A stretch of 64,000 nucleotides of DNA from Aminiphilus circumscriptus DSM 16581 (lineage in GTDB: Bacteria > Synergistota > Synergistia > Synergistales > Aminiphilaceae). Made by a program: the position numbers and the translations under genes. The notes below the pieces were generated by a model. That model saw nothing but the letters and a program-made list of their open reading frames with translations, was not told the origin of the DNA and made no database searches. The number at the start of each line of letters is the position of its first letter. Position 1 is the first letter of the stretch. The stretch lies in contig NZ_JAFY01000005.1 of NCBI RefSeq assembly GCF_000526375.1, positions 310,001 to 374,000 on the forward strand, read 5' to 3'. Of this stretch, positions 24,691-33,698 are shown piece after piece.

Positions 24691-26427
24691 ATGTCCGTCA
24701 TGGTGCACGGAAAAAACGTCGGGCAAAGTTTACGCAGGATGTTGGAGAATGATCCTGCCTTCCGTACCGTGGCCTACTTTTCCATGGAAATAGGCATCCA
24801 CCATCAGATTCCGACCTACTCGGGAGGGCTCGGCGTCCTCGCGGGAGACACGCTCAAGAGCGCCGCGGATCTCGGTGTTCCCCTGGTAGGGATTACGCTT
24901 CTGTACAAAAAGGGCTATTTCAACCAGAGGTTCAACAGCGAAGGATGGCAGCAGGAATCCTCGGTGGAATGGCAGCCGGAACAATTCCTCCAGCTCCTTC
25001 CCAACGAAGTCTCCGTCATGATCGAAGGGCGCTCCCTGCACATCCGTGCCTGGGTGCACGACTTCATCGGCCAGGGCGGATACCCCGTTCCCATTTATTT
25101 CCTCGACACGGATTTCGACGCGAACAGCCCCGAGGACAGGGCCTTCACGTGGCACCTCTACGGAGGCGACCAGCGCTACCGCCTGATCCAGGAGATCATC
25201 CTCGGCGTGGGGGGCTTGCGTATTCTCCGCGATCTCGGCTACGACAACATCAAAACCTTCCATCTCAACGAAGGACATGCGGGATTCCTCACCCTGGAAC
25301 TGCTCCGGGAGATGGGTTACGAAAACTTCCAAAAAGTGCGCGATCAGGTGGTCTTCACCACCCACACACCCGTTCCCGCAGGACACGACCACTTCCCCTA
25401 CGAACTCGTGGACCGCGTCATGGACCCCATCTTCGGAGGGCGACTCCGGCGCATGCTCGGCGAGAACGGCGTCTCCATGACGGAGCTGGGGCTCCGCTAC
25501 AGCCGTTTCACCAACGGTGTGTCGGTCAAGCACGCCGAAGTGAGCCGCCGCATGTTCAACACCTCCAAGGTGGATGCCATCACCAACGGTGTCCACTCCC
25601 TCACCTGGACGTCCACGGGCATGCGCCGTCTTTTCGACCGTGAGATACCGGGCTGGAGCAACGACCCCTCCAGGCTCACCCAGGCGCTCAAGCTCTCCGA
25701 CGAGGACATCTGGAAGGCTCATCAGGCGGCGAAGATGAAACTCCTCGCCAAGATCCTGGAGGACACGGGGCGGGAACTCGATCCGGACGTGCTCACCATC
25801 GGTTTTGCCCGCCGGGCCGCGACCTACAAGCGGGCCGACCTGCTCTTCTCCGACATGAAGAAACTCCTGGACGCCTGTGCGGGACAGGTGCAGTTCATCT
25901 TCGCAGGAAAAGCGCATCCCCAGGACGAAGGCGGCAAGGCGGTCATCCAAAAGATCATCCGGGCATCGAAGGAGATCGGAGCCGCTCTGCCCATCGTCTA
26001 CCTGGAAAACTACGATATGTCCGTCGCGGGACTCCTCACCGAGGGCGTGGACCTGTGGCTGAACAATCCCAAGCGCCCCCGGGAGGCATCGGGAACGAGC
26101 GGCATGAAGTGCACCCACAACGGTGTGATGAACCTTTCCGTTCTCGACGGCTGGTGGATCGAGGGATGGATTGAGGACGTCACGGGCTGGTCCATCGGTC
26201 CCGAACCCGCCGAGGCGGACCTCATCGACTACAACGAGATGGAGGACGCGGTGGATCTTTACGCGAAACTGCGGGAGAAAGTCCTTCCTTCCTACTATCA
26301 GCACCGGGAAAAGTGGATCTCCATGATGAAATCCTCCATCGCTCTCAACGCCAGCTACTTCAACACGCATCGAATGGTGAAGGACTACTGCGAAAAAGCC
26401 TACGGCATCGTCTTTCGGGGGCTTTGA
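24691..26427 (+). CDS. glgP: Alpha-glucan phosphorylase, short form (GT35)
   Basis: Releases glucose 1-phosphate from glycogen or maltodextrin using PLP. The 578-residue length marks the short archaeal/bacterial form without the regulatory N-terminus. Motifs include YFSMEIGIHHQIPTYSGGLGVLAGD at the start, HLNEGHAGF, GFARRAATYKR, and the PLP-phosphate region EASGTSGMKCTHNGV near residue 470. The GAAGGAGG site before ATG 24691 is strong. It stops two bases before glgA, so the two are translationally coupled. Confidence 0.95.
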   Translation: MSVMVHGKNVGQSLRRMLENDPAFRTVAYFSMEIGIHHQIPTYSGGLGVLAGDTLKSAADLGVPLVGITLLYKKGYFNQRFNSEGWQQESSVEWQPEQFLQLLPNEVSVMIEGRSLHIRAWVHDFIGQGGYPVPIYFLDTDFDANSPEDRAFTWHLYGGDQRYRLIQEIILGVGGLRILRDLGYDNIKTFHLNEGHAGFLTLELLREMGYENFQKVRDQVVFTTHTPVPAGHDHFPYELVDRVMDPIFGGRLRRMLGENGVSMTELGLRYSRFTNGVSVKHAEVSRRMFNTSKVDAITNGVHSLTWTSTGMRRLFDREIPGWSNDPSRLTQALKLSDEDIWKAHQAAKMKLLAKILEDTGRELDPDVLTIGFARRAATYKRADLLFSDMKKLLDACAGQVQFIFAGKAHPQDEGGKAVIQKIIRASKEIGAALPIVYLENYDMSVAGLLTEGVDLWLNNPKRPREASGTSGMKCTHNGVMNLSVLDGWWIEGWIEDVTGWSIGPEPAEADLIDYNEMEDAVDLYAKLREKVLPSYYQHREKWISMMKSSIALNASYFNTHRMVKDYCEKAYGIVFRGL

Positions 26428-26429
26428 TC

Positions 26430-27884
26430 ATGAAGTGCCCTCGGGTTCTCCACGTAGCCTCCGAAATGGCGCCCCTCGTCAAGCTCGGTGGATTGGGGGA
26501 CGTGGTGGGATCCCTTCCTGCGGCACTCCGGGAGGTCGGCGTGGACGCCCGCATCGTGCTCCCTGCCTATCCCGGCTTGTTCGAGCGCCTGGAGGCCCAG
26601 AACCTTTCCTGCGCTCCCACCGGGAAAAGTGTGCATGTCGCCCTTGACTGGCGCGTATACAGTGCTCCTCTGTGGGAGACATCGGTGAACAACACACCGG
26701 TGTACCTGCTCGAACAACCGGAACTCTTCTCAGACCCGGAAGTCTATCCCCGGGAGACGACACCTCTGGCCACGCTCCCCTTCGCGTTCCTCTCTCTCGC
26801 CGCGCTGGAAATCCCCGGAGCGCTGGAATGGACTCCGGACATTTTCCACGTTCACGACTGGCCCGGCGCGCTGGTACCCGCAGCTCTCAAGTGGCACCGC
26901 CATTACCGAAACAGACGGGGTGACTACGAGACGGTCCTCACCATTCACAACCTGGCCCACCAGTGGATTACAACGCCGAATGCGCTGAACATCTGGGGCT
27001 TCGTCAAGGAAAGCTTCACCATCGAGGGCATTGAGTTCTACGGCGGCATCAACGCACTCAAAGGGGGCATTCTTGCCGCGGACGCCATCACCACTGTAAG
27101 CCCTCGTTATGCATGGGAAATTCAGACCCCTCAGGGAGGCATGGGACTTGACGGTGTTCTCGCGAGCTGTCGGGGAAAGATCCAGGGAATTCTCAACGGC
27201 CTCGACTACACCGTCTGGAACCCCGAGACGGACCCGCTGCTTCCCGCTCCATACAGCATCGAAGATCTCAGCGGGAAAACTCTCTGTCGCAAGGCACTCC
27301 TTCAGGCATGCGGCTGGGAGGAAAACGACCGCCCCCTGCTCGTCTTCGTCGGACGACTGGTGGAACAAAAGGGGGTGGACATCCTCCTCGCCGCCATGGA
27401 AGACCTCCTCTCGCTCGGAACGAGGGTGCTCATCCTCGGAAGCGGGCACCCCATCTACGAGCGTGTCCTGCAGGAGGAATCCCGCCGGTATCAGGACCTC
27501 CTCCATGTTCATGCGGGGTACGACGAAACGCTGGCGCACCTTCTCTATGCGGGCGGCGACATGCTCCTCATGCCGTCCCTTTTCGAACCCTGCGGCCTCT
27601 CCCAACTCATCGCGCTCCGTTACGGAACGGTTCCTCTTGTCCGTGCCGTGGGCGGACTCGCGGACACCATCATCGACGTGGACGGCTCCCCCGACGGAAA
27701 CGGCTTCCTCTTCAGCGACTACACCCCGCACGAACTCCGTCGTGTGGTCGAACGGGCACTGTCGCACTGGCATGATAGAGAACAGTGGAAAATCATCGTC
27801 CGTCACGGCATGGAACAGGATTTTTCCTGGAAGCACTCCGCAGAGACATACAAGGCTCTGTACCTGAGACTTCTGGGGAACTGA
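26430..27884 (+). CDS. glgA: Glycogen synthase (ADP-glucose or UDP-glucose starch synthase, GT5)
   Basis: 484-residue glycogen synthase. The N-terminal KLGGLGDVVGSLPAAL binds the nucleotide sugar. The middle HVHDWPGALVP and GGINALKGGI segments and the C-terminal PSLFEPCGLSQLIALRYGTVPL (acceptor and nucleotide site) are classic. The ATG at 26430 directly follows the glgP stop and aligns with the family start. Upstream in-frame codons lie within glgP and are not used. It extends alpha-1,4 glucan from the product of glgC. Confidence 0.95.
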   Translation: MKCPRVLHVASEMAPLVKLGGLGDVVGSLPAALREVGVDARIVLPAYPGLFERLEAQNLSCAPTGKSVHVALDWRVYSAPLWETSVNNTPVYLLEQPELFSDPEVYPRETTPLATLPFAFLSLAALEIPGALEWTPDIFHVHDWPGALVPAALKWHRHYRNRRGDYETVLTIHNLAHQWITTPNALNIWGFVKESFTIEGIEFYGGINALKGGILAADAITTVSPRYAWEIQTPQGGMGLDGVLASCRGKIQGILNGLDYTVWNPETDPLLPAPYSIEDLSGKTLCRKALLQACGWEENDRPLLVFVGRLVEQKGVDILLAAMEDLLSLGTRVLILGSGHPIYERVLQEESRRYQDLLHVHAGYDETLAHLLYAGGDMLLMPSLFEPCGLSQLIALRYGTVPLVRAVGGLADTIIDVDGSPDGNGFLFSDYTPHELRRVVERALSHWHDREQWKIIVRHGMEQDFSWKHSAETYKALYLRLLGN

Positions 27885-27969
27885 CGGTCGACGCATTCCT
27901 TGCGGAACCGCCGCGACCGCATTTCCGAAAAAAAGAAAACTCGTCGGGAGCGCCGCTTTTTCAAATGTG

Positions 27970-28031
27970 CAACCACGTTCCCGCCACCATGCAAAACACC
28001 CCGCAGGGGCCGTCCCACATGGTGGTGGTTG
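27970..28031 (+). other. Structured leader upstream of glgC
   Basis: CAACCA and CCACCATG (27970-27991) pair with CATGGTGG and TGGTTG (28018-28031), leaving an eight-base bulge and a CCCC-GCA-GGGG mini-hairpin in the loop. It lies about 100 bp before glgC. It could be a terminator-like or leader structure; there is no T tract. Confidence 0.35.
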
Positions 28032-28128
28032 TGTGGAGAGGCTTTTTCTCTCGCCCCAGCGGAGCAAAGGCGAGGTCATGTATCGCCTGCAACGTCTCAC
28101 AAGTCTCACAAGAGGAGGGTGAGCATCC

Positions 28129-29433
28129 ATGATTTACGGGAAATACGGTCGCGTTCTGGGCATCGTTCTCGCCGGGGGCAAAGGCGAACGTCTCATGCCC
28201 CTCACCAAGTACCGCGCAAAGCCGGCGGTTCCTTTCGCGGCGAAATACCGCATCATCGACTTCGCGCTTTCGAACCTTGTGAACAGCGGACTTTATTCCA
28301 TCTACGTCCTCGTCCAGTTTCGGAGCCAATCTCTCAACGAGCATATCGAGCGGGGATGGCAGTTCGGCGGAGCCATGCGGGGGCGGGACTTCTTCATCAC
28401 CAGTGTCCCGGCCCAGATGTGGACAGGCGAGCACTGGTACAAGGGCACTGCCGATGCGGTCTTCCAGAACCTGCATCTCGCAACCATGTACGACGCGGAC
28501 CATGTGTGCATCTTCGCCGCGGACCACATCTACAAAATGGACGTGGAACAGATGCTGCAGTTCCACGTGGACAACCGAGCGGACGTGACCGTGGCGGCAA
28601 ACGTCGTTCCCACCTCCGAGGCCTGGCAGTTCGGCTGCATCGACGTGGACGACACGAACAAGATCATCAATTTTGTGGAAAAACCGAAAAATCCTCCCCA
28701 GATCCCGGGGCGCCCCGAGTTCAGCTACGTCTCCATGGGCAATTACATCTTCGAGCGCGAAGCTTTGGAAGAGGCACTCATCGAGGACGCCCGGGACCCC
28801 CAGAGCACCCATGACTTCGGCAAGGACATTCTGCCCAGAATTTTCGGCCTGTGTCGCATGATGGCCTACGATTTCTCAACCAACATCATCCCCGGGAACG
28901 ACCGCCCCTACTGGAAAGACGTGGGAACCATCGACGCCTATTGGCAGGCCCATATGGACCTGCTGCAACACCCCTCCCAGCTCACGCTCTTCAATCCCCA
29001 TTGGCCGATTCGTACCGTTTCCTACGCGGATCCGCCTGGATTCACCTACCCCGTGAAAGGGCAGCACTGTTCCGTCGTGGGGGCCCTCCGGGCGGAGGGA
29101 AGCCGTGTCCTCGGGGCCACCGTCCACTTCTCGGTCCTCTCCAGGAACTGTATCATTCACCCCGGAGCCGTGCTGGAGGAATGCATCATCGGCCAGAACG
29201 TGGTCATCGGAGAGGGATGTAAACTGCGGCGAACCATCGTGGACGCGCACAACATTCTTCCCCCGAACACCGTGATCGGCTATGATCGACAGACCGATGC
29301 GGAACGCTATCACCTAGACGAAAAATCGGGAATTGTGGTGGTGGGAATGCCCAGTATCAAGCTCCGCCACTCCGTTGACATACCGCTCCAAAGCATGGGA
29401 GAATCCGTGCCGCCCCGACTCGGCTCTTTCTGA
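28129..29433 (+). CDS. glgC: Glucose-1-phosphate adenylyltransferase
   Basis: Makes ADP-glucose, the committed step of glycogen synthesis. The 434-residue protein has the N-terminal nucleotidyltransferase loop LAGGKGERLMPLTKYRAKPAVPF (about 13-35), FAADHIYKMD, and GTIDAYWQAH. A C-terminal left-handed beta-helix of hexapeptide repeats (from about 340) is seen in IIHPGAVLEECIIGQNVVIGEG. An AGGAGGG site precedes the ATG. The 244-bp gap from glgA contains a folded leader, so glgC may have its own control. Confidence 0.96.
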   Translation: MIYGKYGRVLGIVLAGGKGERLMPLTKYRAKPAVPFAAKYRIIDFALSNLVNSGLYSIYVLVQFRSQSLNEHIERGWQFGGAMRGRDFFITSVPAQMWTGEHWYKGTADAVFQNLHLATMYDADHVCIFAADHIYKMDVEQMLQFHVDNRADVTVAANVVPTSEAWQFGCIDVDDTNKIINFVEKPKNPPQIPGRPEFSYVSMGNYIFEREALEEALIEDARDPQSTHDFGKDILPRIFGLCRMMAYDFSTNIIPGNDRPYWKDVGTIDAYWQAHMDLLQHPSQLTLFNPHWPIRTVSYADPPGFTYPVKGQHCSVVGALRAEGSRVLGATVHFSVLSRNCIIHPGAVLEECIIGQNVVIGEGCKLRRTIVDAHNILPPNTVIGYDRQTDAERYHLDEKSGIVVVGMPSIKLRHSVDIPLQSMGESVPPRLGSF

Positions 29434-29497
29434 TTTTTTCGGAGGGCCTCTTCCCGGAAAACGGGAAGAATTCTGAAAACAAGTGGAGGTCAGACCC

Positions 29498-30409
29498 ATG
29501 GCAAAGAAAAAGGCTTCTCTGGAGGAACTGCTGGAAGCCATGTACGACGAGGAAAATCCCCAGAAGGTAGAAAATCTGGCCTCGCAGATCCTTGCCGTTT
29601 CTCCGGAGAACCCCGAGGCGCTGTTCATGCTCGCCGATTTGACCGAGGACGTCGAGGAGTCGGTCGGTTTCACGGAAAGAGCCGTCGCGGAGCTTCGGCG
29701 CCTCGTGGAGAAAAACCCCCACGACGAGGAGCTTTCTCTCCTTCTGACCGAGGGACTGCAGCGGCTCGGCTTCGCCTACATTTTCGACGAGAACGGCGCG
29801 AAGGCGCTCGAAACGGCGGAGGCGCTTCTGGAGAGAGGCACAGAGGAGAACGACGGCGCCTATTGGGGGCGGGCCATACGCTACATCGGCTTGCTGCAAA
29901 CGGGCCAGTATTCGACCGTTCTCGAGGAGGTTCTGGCAGACAGCGAGAAGACACCTTTCTCCGCGCACGCACAGGCCATTGCGACGCTGGAACTGGCAGG
30001 CCCCGGAAGGGAGAGCCATCTGGCCCTCCTGGAAGCTTTCCGGGTTGCCCCGAACCTGCCCTTCTACCTCCTTGACTATTGGGACGCTCCCGACTCCGAC
30101 GAAGACGACGAGGACACGCTGCTCGAGTTCTCCGCCGCCACCCTGCTCCATCCCGTATGGGTACAGACGGAGGAGCGCATCATGGCGCTGTCCACTGCAA
30201 CAACCTTTTTCGGCTATCTCACGGACAGACTCCCCGAAGACGTCCTTGAGGAAATCCGAACCGAACTGGCCCAAACCCCTGTCTTTCCCGTCCTCGAGAT
30301 GGGACGGAGCCAAATCGAGGCGGTCTGCGGCGGTGACGACACGGACTGGGAGACGCTGGATCAGACCGCACTGGACATACTTTCACGCATGGAAGAACTC
30401 TCCGAATAG
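29498..30409 (+). CDS. TPR-like repeat protein of unknown function
   Basis: 303-residue acidic protein with helical repeats resembling tetratricopeptide repeats (VENLASQILAVSPENPEALFMLADL, then three or four weaker helix pairs). It has no signal peptide or membrane segment. Such proteins mediate protein-protein contacts; I do not recognise a specific family. ATG 29498 follows a GTGGAGG site and it lies 64 bp after glgC. Its 3' end overlaps the convergent GGDEF-like gene by 27 bp. Confidence 0.7.
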   Translation: MAKKKASLEELLEAMYDEENPQKVENLASQILAVSPENPEALFMLADLTEDVEESVGFTERAVAELRRLVEKNPHDEELSLLLTEGLQRLGFAYIFDENGAKALETAEALLERGTEENDGAYWGRAIRYIGLLQTGQYSTVLEEVLADSEKTPFSAHAQAIATLELAGPGRESHLALLEAFRVAPNLPFYLLDYWDAPDSDEDDEDTLLEFSAATLLHPVWVQTEERIMALSTATTFFGYLTDRLPEDVLEEIRTELAQTPVFPVLEMGRSQIEAVCGGDDTDWETLDQTALDILSRMEELSE

Positions 30410-31726
30410 CACGCGCTCCGGAGAAGGAAGGGTAGCTCCGGCGAAGGTAGCGTGTGCGAATGTCACCTGCAGCGGAACGCCTGGAAGCGGTGAAATCCCC
30501 TCCAGGCGTTCCCTGAGCCGGTTCACGACGACAGCACATCCCTCCGCGGGAGTGTGCGGGAGGACAAGTAGCAGTGTCGCCTCATCGGATCGCGCAGCCA
30601 CATCTACCGTGCGGATGCATTGACTGGCGATTCCGGCGATCATCCGAAGCGCATCGAAAAATGAAGTCTCTCCTCCGGCCTTCCTGATCGCCTCGACGTT
30701 ATCCAATGCAACGCGCACGCAAGACACTGGAAACCCGTAGCGCCTCGCCTTGTCCAGCTCCTGTTTGAGAAAGCGCTGCACTCCTCCTCGCGAGAGCAGT
30801 CCTGTTGCCTTGTCCCGGTCATTGACGATGGACATGCCGGTGATCACGCGGTAGCGCTCGGCCGTGGAGGCGAAAACCGGCAGAAGCGCTCGAAGAGGAT
30901 TTCCGCTCAGTCTGGCGAATACGCCCTCTCTTTCGGAGAGTCCCAGGAGAACCATGGGAGCGCTTCCAACCAGAAGCGTTCCCGCGAAAAGAGACCCCAC
31001 GCCCTGTCGCTGCAAAAGCTCTTTTCTGGCCCCTTCGACGGAAGAAACCCAGGGAACCCACCACTGCCCGCCTTCCTCTATGGCAAGATCACCAAGAAGG
31101 GCACCGCTGCACTCCCCTTCCTCGAAAAGCGCCTGCACAAAGGCGAGAGCCCAGTCCATCCTCCCCGGAAGAAGGGTATTTTCCTCCGCAAAGAGCAACG
31201 TCCATCGCTCCTCCGGAGGAATCCACTGGAAAATCCCCGCCCAATCCACTCCGAGCGTCTCCGTCACTGCGGAAAGGAGCGGCGAAAAAACTTCCCGAAC
31301 GGTATAATTCCGGAGGGCGGAAGCAGTCGCCGCTTCCAATTTTTCCATGCGCCGAACGACGACACGATCCGAGTAGTCCGGAAGAATTGCCAGAACCCCC
31401 CCCTCGGGATGACGGAAAACGACCGCATCAAAAATACGCTCCCCCGGAATCGCCTCCCAAAAACGACGGCTCCATCCGTTCCGGACAAGACACTCCAGGA
31501 ACATCTCCGGAGCAAAAGGACTGTCCTTCGAACCGAATGCCGCCGAGAGGGTCCCGGGAAGCTCTCGCGGAGTTCCCATCTGTTCCTCGAAGGCCCGGTT
31601 GACGCACCGCACGAGGAACGCTTCCTCCCGGCAATTGCCGAGAAGCATGGGAACGGGAACGAGATCGAACATCTCGTGTCCTCCCGGCAGCAGGCGATCC
31701 AGCAATTCTTCATCGGATCGATTCAT
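30383..31726 (-). CDS. PAS/GAF-type protein with a degenerate GGDEF domain
   Basis: 447-residue protein. The N-terminal 120 residues look PAS-like. A middle segment (about 140-285) resembles GAF. The C-terminal 160 residues match a diguanylate cyclase fold (NDRDKATGLLSRGGVQRFL, DKARRYGFPVSCVRVALD). The catalytic GGDEF loop is replaced by ARSDEA, and the metal-binding Asp region is weak. Cyclase activity is therefore unlikely, and it may be a sensor or a c-di-GMP-fold effector. ATG 31726 has AAAGGAG eight bases upstream. It overlaps the 3' end of the TPR gene. Confidence 0.7.
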   Translation of the reverse strand: MNRSDEELLDRLLPGGHEMFDLVPVPMLLGNCREEAFLVRCVNRAFEEQMGTPRELPGTLSAAFGSKDSPFAPEMFLECLVRNGWSRRFWEAIPGERIFDAVVFRHPEGGVLAILPDYSDRVVVRRMEKLEAATASALRNYTVREVFSPLLSAVTETLGVDWAGIFQWIPPEERWTLLFAEENTLLPGRMDWALAFVQALFEEGECSGALLGDLAIEEGGQWWVPWVSSVEGARKELLQRQGVGSLFAGTLLVGSAPMVLLGLSEREGVFARLSGNPLRALLPVFASTAERYRVITGMSIVNDRDKATGLLSRGGVQRFLKQELDKARRYGFPVSCVRVALDNVEAIRKAGGETSFFDALRMIAGIASQCIRTVDVAARSDEATLLLVLPHTPAEGCAVVVNRLRERLEGISPLPGVPLQVTFAHATFAGATLPSPERVLFGEFFHA

Positions 31727-31800
31727 GTCCCGGTCTCCTTTCCCGTCATTGGGATGCGCCAGAGCGTTTCGTAACATCTTCGGCAGGCCTACCCCATCAA

Positions 31801-31809
31801 TGTTATACT
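31801..31809 (+). promoter_or_regulatory. Extended -10 promoter for the SYLF-domain gene
   Basis: TGTTATACT (extended -10) lies 45 bp before ATG 31854. No clear -35 is visible. Confidence 0.5.
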
Positions 31810-31853
31810 ACATTCCGAGGGTTCCAGCCTCGAAGAAAGGATGTGTTGCGAAC

Positions 31854-32549
31854 ATGAAACGACAGAGCGTGCTTCAAACGGCACTGTTCCTTCTCTGTTT
31901 CGCCTTCCTGGCCGTCACGCAGGAAATCGCCCAGGCGGCGACTCCCGAAGCCAGGATCGCCGACAGCGCAAAGATTCTCCGGGAAATGGCAAAACAGAAC
32001 GATGCCTCCACCATGGCGGATCTTATCCGCGACGCCAAGGGCATCGCCATCTTCCCCTCCGTCGTGAAGGCGGGATTCGTCCTTGGTGGGCGTTACGGAG
32101 AAGGCCTGCTCCTCAAGAGGGATCCCCAGAGCGGCAACTGGTACGGCCCGAGTTTCCTCACCATCGCCGGAGCTTCCTGGGGAATCCAGATCGGCATCCA
32201 GTCCACCGCACTGGTGCTCGTCATCACCAACGACCGGGGCATGCAGGGTTTCATGGGGGACAATGTCACCCTGGGAGGAGATCTCGCCGTGGCGGCGGGA
32301 CCCGTCGGGCGCAGCGCCCAGGCAGCGACGGATTCCAGACTGAAGGCATCCATCTACAGCTATTCCATGAGCAAAGGGCTTTTCGCGGGGCTCTCCCTGG
32401 AGGGAGCCGTGGTCGACACGGACCAGGACGCAAACAAGGCCTACTGGAAAAAAGAGATGTCCCCGCAGCAGATTCTCGCCCGTCGCGCCACGGATCAGCG
32501 CATGGCCCCCCTCACGAGGGAGATTGCAAACCTCCTCAAGAAGAAATAG
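31854..32549 (+). CDS. Exported SYLF-domain (Ysc84-like lipid-binding) protein
   Basis: 231-residue protein with an N-terminal signal peptide (KR, then a hydrophobic run, cut near AQAA at about residue 29). The rest is the SYLF/DUF500 domain with LIRDAKGIAIFPSVVKAGFVLGGRYGEG, which binds phosphoinositides in eukaryotes and is of unknown role in bacteria. Location is probably periplasmic or at the outer envelope. It ends 9 bp from the convergent comB gene. The ATG is chosen because the signal peptide starts there; the frame extends upstream without family resemblance. Confidence 0.8.
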   Translation: MKRQSVLQTALFLLCFAFLAVTQEIAQAATPEARIADSAKILREMAKQNDASTMADLIRDAKGIAIFPSVVKAGFVLGGRYGEGLLLKRDPQSGNWYGPSFLTIAGASWGIQIGIQSTALVLVITNDRGMQGFMGDNVTLGGDLAVAAGPVGRSAQAATDSRLKASIYSYSMSKGLFAGLSLEGAVVDTDQDANKAYWKKEMSPQQILARRATDQRMAPLTREIANLLKKK

Positions 32550-32558
32550 CGCCACGCT

Positions 32559-33314
32559 CTAGCCTGCCCTCTCCTGGGGATGCGAAAAGACTGGACGGTC
32601 CTTCCACATACCCAGGAGAGGGACGATGTCTGTTCTGTCTATGTCACAGCAGAATCGGACGTCCTCTTCCATGCCGAGACGTCGCAGAATTTCCGCGTGG
32701 TCTGCCTCCTTCACGACATCATGGAACCGCTCTTCCCCGAGGTTCCGCCACAGAGCCAGGGCCATCCTGGCTCCGTCGCCACAGGAGGGTGCACGTTCTT
32801 CCAAACGCACCCCTTCCTCCAGAAGGCGCCGCATAAGAAGCCCCGCGCACAGCGCGTCATCCAACGCACTCCGGCCATGACGTCCCGCACAGAAGATACC
32901 GATGCGCTTCCCCCTGCGCAGCGCCTCTTTCGCGGCGGCCCGAGCGTTCCGGGCACAGGCGGCGAACACGGGATGACCTGTCGCTGCACACCGAAGCAAC
33001 GCCTCCGTTCCGTTCGTCGTGGTGAAGAGCAGACGCATTCCTGTCGAACCCGAGAGCATTTCCCGGGGTGAATTTCCCCGATGGAATCCATCGGGAGGCA
33101 CGCCCCCCCGTTCTCCCGCCAAAAGCCATCGATGCCCCCAGATTTTCCGAAGTTCCAACGCTTCTTCCACGGTTCGGAGCGGCGTGAGCAATGCTCCTCC
33201 GCCGTCGAAAAAGGCCACGATGGACGTGGTGGCTCGAAGAATATCCACCACGAGCCACACATCCGCGGGAGGAAGCGGTTCTCCCGGAGAGAGCACGACA
33301 TCGATGCGTTCCAT
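32559..33314 (-). CDS. comB: 2-phosphosulfolactate phosphatase ComB family
   Basis: 251-residue Mg-dependent phosphatase of the ComB family, which dephosphorylates (2R)-phospho-3-sulfolactate in coenzyme M biosynthesis. Seen here are VVDILRATTSIVAF near residue 22, LAGERGGVPPDGFHRGNSP near 65-83, and the TTNGTEALL block. ComB homologues are also found in bacteria without coenzyme M, where the role is unclear. No comA/comC or sulfolactate genes are present nearby, so the pathway context is missing. AAGGAAG lies before the ATG. Confidence 0.85.
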   Translation of the reverse strand: MERIDVVLSPGEPLPPADVWLVVDILRATTSIVAFFDGGGALLTPLRTVEEALELRKIWGHRWLLAGERGGVPPDGFHRGNSPREMLSGSTGMRLLFTTTNGTEALLRCAATGHPVFAACARNARAAAKEALRRGKRIGIFCAGRHGRSALDDALCAGLLMRRLLEEGVRLEERAPSCGDGARMALALWRNLGEERFHDVVKEADHAEILRRLGMEEDVRFCCDIDRTDIVPLLGMWKDRPVFSHPQERAG

Positions 33315-33698
33315 AACATCTTCCTTTCTGCACAGGGAGAGGCACTCTTCAAAACGGCCGCTCCGGACGCAACCCGCCGTACCGATTGAAAACCTTCTCG
33401 CGAAACGCGCTTTCTCTCAGAGCGATTCCACCATGTCTGGAACTGTACATTTCCGGAAAATTTCCGGCTCACTCATCGGAGTGGTGCCCTTCTGTGGAAA
33501 GGATTCCTTCACGCATCAAAACCCTGAGGGAAGCCTCTGTCGTCGGCTCATCCGAGGAGTACCGCCGTGCGTAGGACTGATGTTCCGGGAGATGCCCCCA
33601 CGACCCTTCCTCGTGGCATTGAGTCCAGGGGCTGGTCATCTCCTGCACACAACACGCATGCCGTGAAAGAGACCGACGTATTCCACACCGCTTCCCTG
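33315..33698. other. Intergenic stretch without a supported gene
   Basis: 384 bp between comB and pbpC. A short minus-strand frame ending at 33469 has an AGGAG touching its ATG but no recognisable sequence. I see no riboswitch, tRNA or terminator with a T tract. Confidence 0.35.
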
